Assembly: GCA_030630585.1 (NCBI GenBank)
Contig: DAOVMU010000054.1
Location: 1-8,725 of the forward strand
Direction: 5' to 3'
Length of the DNA stretch: 8,725 nt
Source: Candidatus Bathyarchaeota archaeon
Lineage (GTDB): Archaea > Thermoproteota > Bathyarchaeia > Bathyarchaeales > Bathycorpusculaceae
The notes below the pieces were generated by a model. That model saw nothing but the letters and a program-made list of their open reading frames with translations, had not been told where the DNA came from and ran no database searches. Each line of letters begins with the position of its first letter. Within the stretch, counting starts at the first letter, position 1. Position numbers and translations under genes: made by a program. Below are positions 1-5,548 of the stretch, piece after piece.

Positions 1-947
1 CAATGCCCGACCATATTGAAGGTAAAGGAGCAGCTCTATGCCTTATGGGAGCCTACTGCTTTGAAAAACTTGAAGAAAAAGACACTAAAACCCATTACAG
101 AGGTTTAGTGGACAACAGTGGAAAGCTTGTAGCCTTTGAGGAGCTGCAAGAACCAACAACCATTATGGAATTCAGCTTAGTTAATGTGTTTAGTCCTGAA
201 ACTTATGTGGAAAATGGGAAACTTAAGTATGATTATAGCGTGTTTACGCCCAACCTCCGAAACTGTTTGATTCCGCTAGAAATAATGTACCGAAACGGAT
301 TGCCTGAAGGCTCCTCGATCTTCCGAAGGCTTGAACATGGTCAAATAACCTTTGAACAGTTGGGCCTAGATCATTATCCTCAGCCTGGGGAGTGGCTTTC
401 AAAGCCCATTCTTGATGTGAGCACAAAGCTGGAAGAGAAAGACAGGTATGTCACGTGGAGAGAAGCGCAGGAAATCGCTGGTTTAGCGAATGAGGAGATG
501 GAGGAGGCTAAGGCATTGCTTTCAAAAGTTAATGAAACAATAACGCACATTGCATCAAAAGCTGGTTTAAGGAATGAGGATGGAAAGATAGAGTTAGCTT
601 TCAACCCTGAAAGAAGGCTTGTGGTTGTGGATGTTGCGGGGACACTTGACGAATGCAGATTCACCTTTGACGGGTTGCATGTAAGCAAGGAAAATGCTAG
701 ACAGTTCTATCGAAAAACAGTTTGGCATAGGGAAGTTGAAGAAGCGAAGAAAAGAGCAGAAATGGAAGGAGTTAAAGACTGGAGAAAACTGTGCCAATCT
801 AGTCCTTCAAAGCTTGACCCCGCCCTAAAAACAATATTGAGTGAGATGTATGTGGCTGCTGCAAATGAGTTGACAGGTCGTAAACTGTTTGATGTTCAGC
901 GTCTTGCAGACGTGATTAAGAAATATAGGGATTACATTTCAGATTAA
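1..947 (+). CDS. purC: SAICAR synthetase (phosphoribosylaminoimidazole-succinocarboxamide synthase), 5' truncated by the window
   Basis: PurC joins CAIR and aspartate using ATP to give SAICAR in cytosolic de novo purine synthesis. About 314 residues are visible. The family's N-terminal ATP-binding part (the KVRDIY-type strand and the SAFD motif) lies upstream of the window, so the ATG at 3 is an internal Met: MPDHIEGKG is the segment that normally follows SAFD. Visible family motifs are PDHIEGKG, IMEFSLVNVF, a segment reading LIPLEIMYRNGLPEGSS, VTWREAQEIAG, GKIELAF, and VVDVAGTLDECRF followed by HVSKENARQFYRKT, the substrate and metal-binding block. With the missing N-terminus the protein would be roughly 350 residues, longer than the ~237 of the E. 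coli enzyme. The reading frame is intact. The TAA stop lies in a TTAA shared with the convergent purP-like gene, which acts two steps later in the pathway. Confidence 0.95.
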   Translation, partial: MPDHIEGKGAALCLMGAYCFEKLEEKDTKTHYRGLVDNSGKLVAFEELQEPTTIMEFSLVNVFSPETYVENGKLKYDYSVFTPNLRNCLIPLEIMYRNGLPEGSSIFRRLEHGQITFEQLGLDHYPQPGEWLSKPILDVSTKLEEKDRYVTWREAQEIAGLANEEMEEAKALLSKVNETITHIASKAGLRNEDGKIELAFNPERRLVVVDVAGTLDECRFTFDGLHVSKENARQFYRKTVWHREVEEAKKRAEMEGVKDWRKLCQSSPSKLDPALKTILSEMYVAAANELTGRKLFDVQRLADVIKKYRDYISD

Positions 948-2377
948 GTGACTATTTGGTGTAGCTGATTTGTTTTCGACGCTCTTCTGATTTCTAGGGC
1001 TATGCGGTCTCCCATGCTCATTGTTTTATTGTATTTCGCATTTGCGTATTGTGATCCTATACCCATGTGAACGTTTGTTCCTCCTCCGTGTCTTAAAGCA
1101 ACGTCTTGAGTTACTGGAATGTGCATGTAAGGGTCTCGTTCGTCAGGCACGTCGTATACTCCGTAGTCTGCTGCTGTTTTTGCTTCTACGCCGCTTGTGA
1201 AGTCCAGTTTGACTACAGGTTTAAGTTCATACTTGGAAACGCGGTCCCAAGTAATTAGTGTTTGTAGACACCATGCACCGATTATTCCTGGATACGCATG
1301 TTCTCGGCAGGCAAGCAGGTAGCGGTCTGCGTAGCGGTGGACGTCCTTTAACAGGGATTCTCTTAGGCTCAAGATTGCGTGGGCTGTAACTTCGAAGGAT
1401 GGGATTTTCTTTATTTTTTGTTGAACGTCTGTTGGAAGCCTTTTCAAACCGTCAAGTATTGTTTCTCTCCGCTCATCTATGGATAGAAACTGGTTGGCTA
1501 GGCAGATTCTTGCTTCTTCCATGTTTACGTTGTAGAGTTTTGCAAACCAGTCGTCCACGTCTCCCCATTCACTTTTTGCGTCTAAAGGTGAAAAGAAGAA
1601 GTTGAAGTTTGCGTGTGGCCCCAGCACAATTTGTTCAACGCGTCCGTTCTCTAAACCTTCCCTGTTTAGGGTTCCAGCCTTGACTTCTCGTGCTACTTTT
1701 TCCTCTAGGTCTTGTGAGTTTGCAGCGAAGATGAATTCTCTTTCAAAAGTTCTATGAGCATGTTCAGCCTTCAAAAGCATTGGTTCATCATTTGGCTCCT
1801 TGAATCTTATTCCGTCTTCATAGACTTCGTATTGGTAAGATTTTGGGTAGGGGATGCTGGCTTGCTCTGCAAACCAGTAATAATCTTTTTCAATTTCGCC
1901 TCTGTTCTCAATTTTCAGCAGAGCTCTAGAACCAACTATTGGAACTGTAAACTTGTTCTCGATGACGCTGCAGTATTCGTCTCCGCCAACATAGACTGAG
2001 AAAGCCCTATTCGGAATCTGTAAGCATTCCAGATCAACGAGTTCGTCAACGTATTTGACTATGTCTGAGTATCTGTCAAGGATTAATATGATGCTTTTCC
2101 AGTTGTCGCTTTTTCTTATGTCTTTCACGTCGTTTACAACGCGTAAATCTCTTCTCACAAGGCTTGGCAAATCTTCTACGGCTTCGTCTGAGTTGCCAAC
2201 CATAGGGTTTTGAAGGTAAATTCGAGCTCTACTGGACGTTGTGTAAATTATACTTCTTAAACCGTAGCTGCGTTGTCCTTGCCAAGCATCCAAGGCTGAA
2301 TGTGAACCCAAATTCAGTCCGACGGGTTCTTTGTATCTGCTAACTATTTCCTGCATCTCTTCTCTACTGATAACCAT
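944..2377 (-). CDS. purP: PurP-family ATP-grasp enzyme (formate-dependent FAICAR synthetase or divergent paralog)
   Basis: PurP converts AICAR plus formate and ATP to FAICAR, the archaeal route to IMP. From the ATG at 2377 the protein has 477 residues. This start is preferred over the in-frame ATG at 2410 because MVISREEMQEIVSRY aligns with the usual PurP N-terminus and because GGTGAG (2382-2387) sits four bases before it. Family marks are LGSHSAL (residues 23-29), NPMVG, VPIVGSRALLK, VEQIVLGPHANFNFFFSPL, SLRESLLKDV, PGIIGAWCLQ, and the C-terminal GGGTN (431-435) plus MSMGDRIALEIR. Oddities: it is over 100 residues longer than the methanogen enzyme (~360). The glycine-rich GARGGRG ATP loop is replaced by KAEHAHRTFEREF (about 203-215). 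About 30 extra residues separate WCLQ from GGGTN. The fold assignment is secure. The exact substrate is less so, and a paralog with another role is possible. Confidence 0.82.
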   Translation of the reverse strand: MVISREEMQEIVSRYKEPVGLNLGSHSALDAWQGQRSYGLRSIIYTTSSRARIYLQNPMVGNSDEAVEDLPSLVRRDLRVVNDVKDIRKSDNWKSIILILDRYSDIVKYVDELVDLECLQIPNRAFSVYVGGDEYCSVIENKFTVPIVGSRALLKIENRGEIEKDYYWFAEQASIPYPKSYQYEVYEDGIRFKEPNDEPMLLKAEHAHRTFEREFIFAANSQDLEEKVAREVKAGTLNREGLENGRVEQIVLGPHANFNFFFSPLDAKSEWGDVDDWFAKLYNVNMEEARICLANQFLSIDERRETILDGLKRLPTDVQQKIKKIPSFEVTAHAILSLRESLLKDVHRYADRYLLACREHAYPGIIGAWCLQTLITWDRVSKYELKPVVKLDFTSGVEAKTAADYGVYDVPDERDPYMHIPVTQDVALRHGGGTNVHMGIGSQYANAKYNKTMSMGDRIALEIRRASKTNQLHQIVT

Positions 2378-2390
2378 AAAACTCACCACT

Positions 2391-2436
2391 TTAGCATAGG
2401 AGTTTAACATTCAACATTTAAACTTTTTCACCTCCA
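2391..2436 (-). promoter_or_regulatory. purP leader: strong Shine-Dalgarno and 8-residue mini-ORF
   Basis: On the minus strand a near-perfect archaeal Shine-Dalgarno, GGAGGTGA (2429-2436), stands 11 bases before an ATG at 2417. That ATG opens an eight-residue frame (MLNVKLLC) ending in TAA at 2391-2393, just 13 bases before the preferred purP start. The strong site is 18 bases from the in-frame ATG at 2410 and far from 2377, so it fits the mini-ORF best. Either purP starts at 2410 with poor spacing, or a short leader peptide is translated and feeds ribosomes to purP. This reading is inference. Confidence 0.35.
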
Positions 2437-2455
2437 ACTACAAAAACGACGTTTA

Positions 2456-2479
2456 ACGAATATGTTCTAGAATATTCGT
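2456..2479. promoter_or_regulatory. inverted repeat, candidate operator upstream of purP
   Basis: ACGAATAT (2456-2463) is matched perfectly by ATATTCGT (2472-2479), with an eight-base spacer that contains TTCTAGA. The 24-base element lies about 25 bases downstream, on the minus strand, of a TTATAA box, so it would cover the start of purP transcription. That is where an archaeal repressor would bind. No known operator consensus is claimed. Confidence 0.45.
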
Positions 2480-2502
2480 CTATCGTGTTTTTACATACAT
2501 GG

Positions 2503-2509
2503 TTATAAG
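2503..2509. promoter_or_regulatory. TATA-like box between purP and the 61-codon ORF
   Basis: TTATAAG on the plus strand contains the symmetric core TTATAA, which could serve transcription leftward into purP or rightward into the doubtful ORF at 2548. On the minus strand the start point expected about 25 bases away falls in the inverted repeat at 2456-2479. Short AT-rich boxes arise by chance, so support is modest. Confidence 0.3.
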
Positions 2510-2547
2510 AAAAGGATGGGCTTTTCATTCTTAAGGGGAGAAGGGAG

Positions 2548-2733
2548 TTGGCTGAGTCCTTCAAATGGCTGTTTATAGACTGTGTTCCACTACTTTATGA
2601 TAAAACAAGAGTTGCGAGGCAATTTCAAGTGGAAATGTGGCTAAACCCTTCCCCCATTATCAAAGAGCTGCAAATCACAAATGTAGAGGCAAGTAAGCGA
2701 AACACGAAACCAGCGCTAAGATACATAGTTTAG
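2548..2733 (+). CDS. hypothetical 61-residue protein, doubtful
   Basis: I do not recognise this frame. It starts with TTG and is preceded by a purine-rich GGGGAGAAGGGAG stretch that could act as a ribosome-binding site, with the TATA-like box at 2503 some 40 bases upstream. The product would be mixed in composition, with FKWLFIDCVPLLYD near the N-terminus and a basic C-terminus. It shows no signal peptide, metal-binding motif or known domain. The TAG stop overlaps the stop of the convergent kinase gene in a single TTAG, similar to the purC/purP junction, which slightly favours a real gene. Otherwise this roughly 320-base gap holds only purP control elements. It could be noncoding. Confidence 0.25.
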   Translation: MAESFKWLFIDCVPLLYDKTRVARQFQVEMWLNPSPIIKELQITNVEASKRNTKPALRYIV

Positions 2734-3491
2734 AGACCACAAACCGTTAATACCCTCTCGAAATTTTCGCGACTACTATCTTTCTTGTATTTTCTTAATG
2801 GCTCAATAATCGTCTCTTTGTCTCTTTTACCGATCTTTTCCGCCACTTTCACAGCAACTGCGCCGCTGATAAATAGGAACTGGCAGATGGATGTTACGTT
2901 TGAGGGTTTCCGGTTTATGCTGGCGGATTCAAAATCAAGTATGAATGGCTGATCTTTCTGATTGATTATTACATGTTTTGGAGCGTGACTTAGCTGTCCA
3001 TGGTCCAAACCAGTCTTGTCTAAGCGCCAACACTGTCTCAGAACATCACGCAAAACCTTTCTCACTTGTGCCTTTTCTCCGCATCCTTCAAGCCACACAG
3101 GAAACAGAACACCATCGATATACTGCATCAAAAGAAAATTCCTACTTACACGTAGAAGTTTTGGTCCAACATCCACCGAGTTCGCTTTTTCAAGCATTTC
3201 CGCTTCATGTTGCATTTCCGTACGGTCTGCGTCGACTCTTCGAATTTTCAGGGCTGCCTTCTCACCGTCCATATGGACTATGACCACTATGCCAACACAG
3301 CCTTTGCCCAAAACCGCAATGTTGAAAGCTTGCTTTTCACCTTTAAATTCTAAGGCTTTGACCCTTAACAGTTGCAGTTCCTTCAAACGACTTTTGAGTT
3401 CTGCTTTACTCGGCTTAGGATAACACAATACGGACGCGTAGGGCTCTTCACCTAATTTTTCAAGATTTATCACCATTGCTTTTTTCAACAT
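2730..3491 (-). CDS. small archaeal protein kinase (predicted Ser/Thr kinase, COG2112-like, RIO/Bud32-like)
   Basis: A 253-residue soluble protein with an abbreviated kinase fold. Visible elements are a glycine loop LGKGCVG (61-67), the ATP-anchoring lysine in AALKIRR (K82), a helix-C glutamate in HEAEMLEKA (E96), a hinge at MQYIDG (122-127), a catalytic loop LDHGQLSHAPKHVI (162-175) and a metal-binding ILDFESAS (D186). The usual HRDLKxxN is replaced by LDHGQLSHAPKHV, and DFG by DFE, as in the archaeal kinases grouped under COG2112. D163 would be the catalytic base. The substrate is unknown. The first ATG (3491) was chosen because AGGGGGC lies just before it, while the second ATG (3476) has no ribosome-binding site. 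The gene follows a G-rich leader with a mini-ORF and ends overlapping the convergent 61-codon ORF. Confidence 0.8.
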   Translation of the reverse strand: MLKKAMVINLEKLGEEPYASVLCYPKPSKAELKSRLKELQLLRVKALEFKGEKQAFNIAVLGKGCVGIVVIVHMDGEKAALKIRRVDADRTEMQHEAEMLEKANSVDVGPKLLRVSRNFLLMQYIDGVLFPVWLEGCGEKAQVRKVLRDVLRQCWRLDKTGLDHGQLSHAPKHVIINQKDQPFILDFESASINRKPSNVTSICQFLFISGAVAVKVAEKIGKRDKETIIEPLRKYKKDSSRENFERVLTVCGL

Positions 3492-3544
3492 CTAGCCCCC
3501 TGACTACTTCCTCTGAGCTTTTTCATCTACCCCCCCTCCCCCTA
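3485..3544 (-). promoter_or_regulatory. G-rich leader and 13-residue mini-ORF overlapping the kinase start
   Basis: On the minus strand a long G tract (3530-3542, twelve Gs interrupted by one A) lies directly before an ATG at 3526. That ATG opens a 13-codon frame, MKKLRGSSQGARC, ending with TGA at 3485-3487, seven bases into the kinase gene (ATGTTGA overlap). Such overlaps allow translational coupling. The G tract could act as a crude Shine-Dalgarno or a regulatory sequence, and it shares CCTAGGGGG and GGGGGGGTA with the palindrome at 5556. Whether the peptide is made is unknown. Confidence 0.3.
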
Positions 3545-3643
3545 GGTTTTTGCATGCTTTCTACGTTTCCGTTCCCTTTCAACGGGATTTGTCGGGTAAC
3601 CTCATATAAGACCCTTTCACAAAGGTGCAAGACAAATGCTTTC

Positions 3644-3841
3644 AACACCTCTCCGAGTTATCATGCAAACGTTATCTCCAACTGCACTATAGAAAGCTTT
3701 GAATATTTCGAGTTTAACAGCACAATGAAAATGCATGTCTCAAACATGACAACCTACCAAACGCATGGTTTCTGCAGAGTCTGCATTCCCCACATAGTAA
3801 TGAACCCGCCAAGCATCTCAGTAGTAATTAGCGCGCGCTAA
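3644..3841 (+). pseudogene. decayed fragment of a secreted/cell-surface protein domain
   Basis: The plus-strand frame ending at the TAA at 3839-3841 reads NVISNCTIESFEYFEF (from 3668), then NSTMKMHVSNMTTYQTHG and FCRVCIPHIVMNPPSISVV. The pattern NVISNSTI...F.F...TGFCxVxIP is one I associate with beta-sandwich domains near the C-terminus of archaeal secreted proteins. Three Asn-X-Ser/Thr sites (NCT, NST, NMT) fit an exported glycoprotein. The domain normally continues past the VVI strand, but here a stop follows after ISAR, within a GC palindrome. Upstream in the same frame there is no convincing start, signal peptide or ribosome-binding site, and the sequence loses resemblance before about 3644. 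I therefore read it as a relic truncated at both ends. The family link is from memory, without a search. Confidence 0.5.
3828..3841. repeat. perfect palindrome TTAGCGCGCGCTAA
   Basis: A 14-base perfect palindrome with an alternating GC core lies three bases beyond the parB stop codon. On the plus strand it is followed by GTTTTATT, so it could act as a weak terminator for rightward transcription. As RNA it could form a five-base-pair stem with a GCGC loop. It coincides with the stop of the secreted-protein relic, so it may instead mark a recombination scar. Confidence 0.4.
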
Positions 3842-3844
3842 GTT

Positions 3845-4756
3845 TTATTCCACCCAATCTCTTTTCCCGTCGCATTTGATCAGATAATGTCTTTTGCAAT
3901 GTGGGCAGTCGTATTCACTCACTATGTAAATAGTACACTCTTTAATCTCCATCTCTTTTGTCACAGGTTGACTCATTTCTTTTGCACGTTGAATTTCCCT
4001 AATTTGTTCTTCAGCTTCGTCTTCTGTGAGTCTTAAACGCTTTATTTCATCGATAATTACGTTTTGCTGTTCTTCAGAATCCAACTTTGTTACTATGGTT
4101 TCAGCCATTTTAGGCGTGATGCGAGATTTCGGTTTCAGAATCTCTTTTCTCAAGTGTTCAGGAGCTCTCCTAATAACTTTTGCAACTGTATCAACTTCGC
4201 TTGCTTTCATTTCGCCAACGTCCACTTTTTCTATTATCCGTTTTCTCACCTCAGGTCCAAGCCCCCTAGTTCTCCTTATCACATCTGTGGAAGTCCCCAT
4301 AGGAACCTCTTCCTTATGTCGGAACTCCCAAGCTTCAATGTCATCTTGCACTTTTCCTTCACGAATGCCCAGTCTTTTGGCTAACTCAGTCTTCGCTTTG
4401 ATCCCAAAATCATCTCTGTTCTGCCAGATTTCATGAATAGCATTCTCCCTTTCTATATCTGTTAAATTCTTTCGATGGAGATTCTCAACTAGTGACTCAA
4501 ATAGAACTCTTTCATCCGGAATTTCTTTGACTATGCAAGGAATCTCTCTAAGACCAACCATCTGTGCAGCTCGCCATCGCCTTTCCCCTGCAATAATTTG
4601 GTAGTTGAATCCATGCGGTCTCACAACAATAGGTTGAATGATATTAACATCTTTTATTGAATCCGCAAGTTCTTTCAATGACTCTTTCTCAAAACTTTCC
4701 CTTGGTTGAAAAGGATTCGGTTGAATTTCATCAATAGGTATGGTTTTCAACTCCAT
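3845..4756 (-). CDS. ParB-like DNA-binding protein with C-terminal Cys cluster
   Basis: A 303-residue ParB/Spo0J-family protein. The N-terminal ParB/sulfiredoxin-like domain carries NPFQPR (14-19), IIAGERRWRAA (54-64) and ENLHRKNL (91-98). The GERRxRA and ENxxR boxes are those that bind CTP in bacterial ParB. A helix-turn-helix follows at about 122-145 (KTELAKRLGIREGKVQDDIE), then a charged helical region (190-265). The last 20 residues contain CPHC (284-287), H290 and C295, a possible small zinc site not usual in chromosomal ParB. No ParA ATPase is visible within the window. The ATG at 4756 is preferred over an in-frame TTG at 4786 because the ParB domain starts just after it and the TTG would overlap the upstream gene; the ribosome-binding site is weak either way. 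It lies seven bases after the RHH gene, so co-transcription is likely. A partition or transcription-regulator role are both possible. Confidence 0.85.
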   Translation of the reverse strand: MELKTIPIDEIQPNPFQPRESFEKESLKELADSIKDVNIIQPIVVRPHGFNYQIIAGERRWRAAQMVGLREIPCIVKEIPDERVLFESLVENLHRKNLTDIERENAIHEIWQNRDDFGIKAKTELAKRLGIREGKVQDDIEAWEFRHKEEVPMGTSTDVIRRTRGLGPEVRKRIIEKVDVGEMKASEVDTVAKVIRRAPEHLRKEILKPKSRITPKMAETIVTKLDSEEQQNVIIDEIKRLRLTEDEAEEQIREIQRAKEMSQPVTKEMEIKECTIYIVSEYDCPHCKRHYLIKCDGKRDWVE

Positions 4757-4763
4757 AATATTC

Positions 4764-5066
4764 TCATCTCTTCTTTTTCGTTCCAATCTTAACTTGCTTC
4801 CATCCTCGGTATTTTTTCAAGACATCTTTTATTTGGGTGTCTATAAAGTCCTCTGCAGTGGAATGTAGCGTGTTCATTTCTTTTGCTGCCTCGTTCAACA
4901 GATCGTATCGTTGTTTTGGAATTCCTATATACTCGTATTCTTGGCTTAACATTGTTAGTTTGAAGCGTATGGCGTCGCGTATAAACTCTTCTTTTGTGAT
5001 GTAGCCCAACTGCTTGTTTTCTTCTGTGAAGTTTTGAACTCGGACTAGAAACTCTGGTGGCAACAT
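4764..5066 (-). CDS. ribbon-helix-helix-type DNA-binding protein, possibly with two RHH units
   Basis: A 100-residue protein. Its first half (LPPEFLVRVQNF...YITKEEFIRDAIRFKL, about 2-37) matches the helix-turn-helix part of RHH/CopG regulators, with the G-Y-x-T-K-x-E-F-I-R-D-A-I signature. The second half (IGIPKQRYDLLNEAAKEM, about 47-64, then TAEDFIDTQIKDVLKKY) looks like a second RHH unit including its strand. The tail is basic (KIGTKKKR) and suits DNA contact. The first unit has almost no DNA-contacting strand before LPPEF, so the N-terminus may be shortened, although a stop lies three codons upstream in frame. No clear ribosome-binding site precedes the ATG. The gene sits seven bases upstream of parB and behind an inverted repeat (5077-5103) that may be its own operator. 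By analogy with RHH/ParB pairs, it may be a partner or regulator of the ParB-like protein. Confidence 0.6.
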   Translation of the reverse strand: MLPPEFLVRVQNFTEENKQLGYITKEEFIRDAIRFKLTMLSQEYEYIGIPKQRYDLLNEAAKEMNTLHSTAEDFIDTQIKDVLKKYRGWKQVKIGTKKKR

Positions 5067-5076
5067 TACTGATTAT

Positions 5077-5103
5077 CTGAGTAAGACGTCATAACGCACT
5101 CAG
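5077..5103. promoter_or_regulatory. inverted repeat before the 100-residue RHH gene
   Basis: CTGAGT (5077-5082) and ACTCAG (5098-5103) are perfect inverted copies, 15 bases apart, with a GACGTC palindrome between them. The element lies 11 bases before the RHH gene start at 5066, as expected for an autoregulatory operator or a leader hairpin. Six-base arms can occur by chance, so this is tentative. Confidence 0.3.
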
Positions 5104-5125
5104 GGTTCGAATCTCGACTGGATCA
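5101..5125 (+). other. tRNA 3'-end-like sequence, possible attachment-site remnant
   Basis: GGTTCGAATC (5104-5113) is the classic T-loop sequence of a tRNA gene, followed by TCGACTGGATCA, which would be the 3' side of the T stem, a seven-base acceptor strand and the discriminator A. No tRNA body precedes it. The bases 5' of the loop (CAGGG) pair with CTCGA only over three positions, and no GATCCAG-like acceptor partner occurs upstream. Archaeal integrases commonly recombine within the 3' end of tRNA genes and leave such fragments. The surrounding intergenic stretch (5067-5179) otherwise holds only the inverted repeat. The match may be chance. Confidence 0.3.
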
Positions 5126-5179
5126 CTATGGGTTTGGAGCAGAGTTGCGGCAAACAACAAATAACTTAGTTTTGGGCGT

Positions 5180-5515
5180 CTAGTGTTTCTTCAGCTCTTC
5201 CTCAATTTCCATTTTCAAGGAAGCATCATGTACTTCTGGTAACAACTGCAAAAGTCTTCCTGTGACACTGACCTGTTGTCTTCCGAGTCTATACCAGTGT
5301 GTGTTCTTTCTAAGCCAAGCCAGCATGATACGAGCTTCAGCCTCAGCATCCTCAACTTTGGCAGCCTTAGGGAAAACCAACTGTTCACATTCGATGCATA
5401 TCCTCATAATTTTCTCAAAGGCTCCAGTCACTGTGTAGCCGCCTGTGGAAGCTAATTCTCTGAAGTGCATGTAAACGTCAGGGTGGAACCTGAAAGCCTT
5501 GATTTTTTTCGCCAT
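5180..5515 (-). CDS. ribbon-helix-helix regulator with C-terminal extension
   Basis: A 111-residue protein. Residues 1-42 form a typical RHH unit: basic strand MAKKIKAFRFHPDVY, first helix YMHFRELASTGG and second helix TVTGAFEKIMRICIE. The rest (43-111) contains an acidic helix AEAEARIMLAWLRKN, the segment THWYRLGRQQVSVTGRLLQLLPEV, and a charged C-terminal helix MEIEEELKKH. I do not recognise this part; it could be for oligomerisation or partner binding. The ATG at 5515 was chosen over a TTG at 5548 because GGTGA (5521-5525) lies five bases before it and the RHH strand begins immediately after. A TATA box and a G/C palindrome lie upstream, suggesting autoregulation. It is divergent from EF-2 and 113 bases upstream of the second RHH gene, on the same strand as parB. 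Confidence 0.7.
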   Translation of the reverse strand: MAKKIKAFRFHPDVYMHFRELASTGGYTVTGAFEKIMRICIECEQLVFPKAAKVEDAEAEARIMLAWLRKNTHWYRLGRQQVSVTGRLLQLLPEVHDASLKMEIEEELKKH

Positions 5516-5548
5516 CCAACTCACCGTATATACAATATGTATCAACAA

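Noticed and set aside
1399..1999. Plus-strand frames opposite the purP-like gene
   Set aside because: Antisense shadows of a conserved enzyme gene; one is rich in Leu/Phe only because of the codon complement.
2978..3423. Two overlapping plus-strand frames opposite the kinase gene
   Set aside because: The kinase motifs are on the minus strand; the opposite frames have no recognisable domain and no ribosome-binding site.
4026..4436. Long plus-strand open frames opposite the ParB-like gene
   Set aside because: They are antisense to a clearly coding frame with full ParB motifs and show Ser/Phe-rich low-information translations typical of shadow frames.
5066..5092. Eight-residue mini-ORF (MTSYSDNQ) overlapping the 100-residue RHH start as TAATG
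   Set aside because: There is no ribosome-binding site before it and it lies within the inverted repeat; a frame this short is expected by chance.
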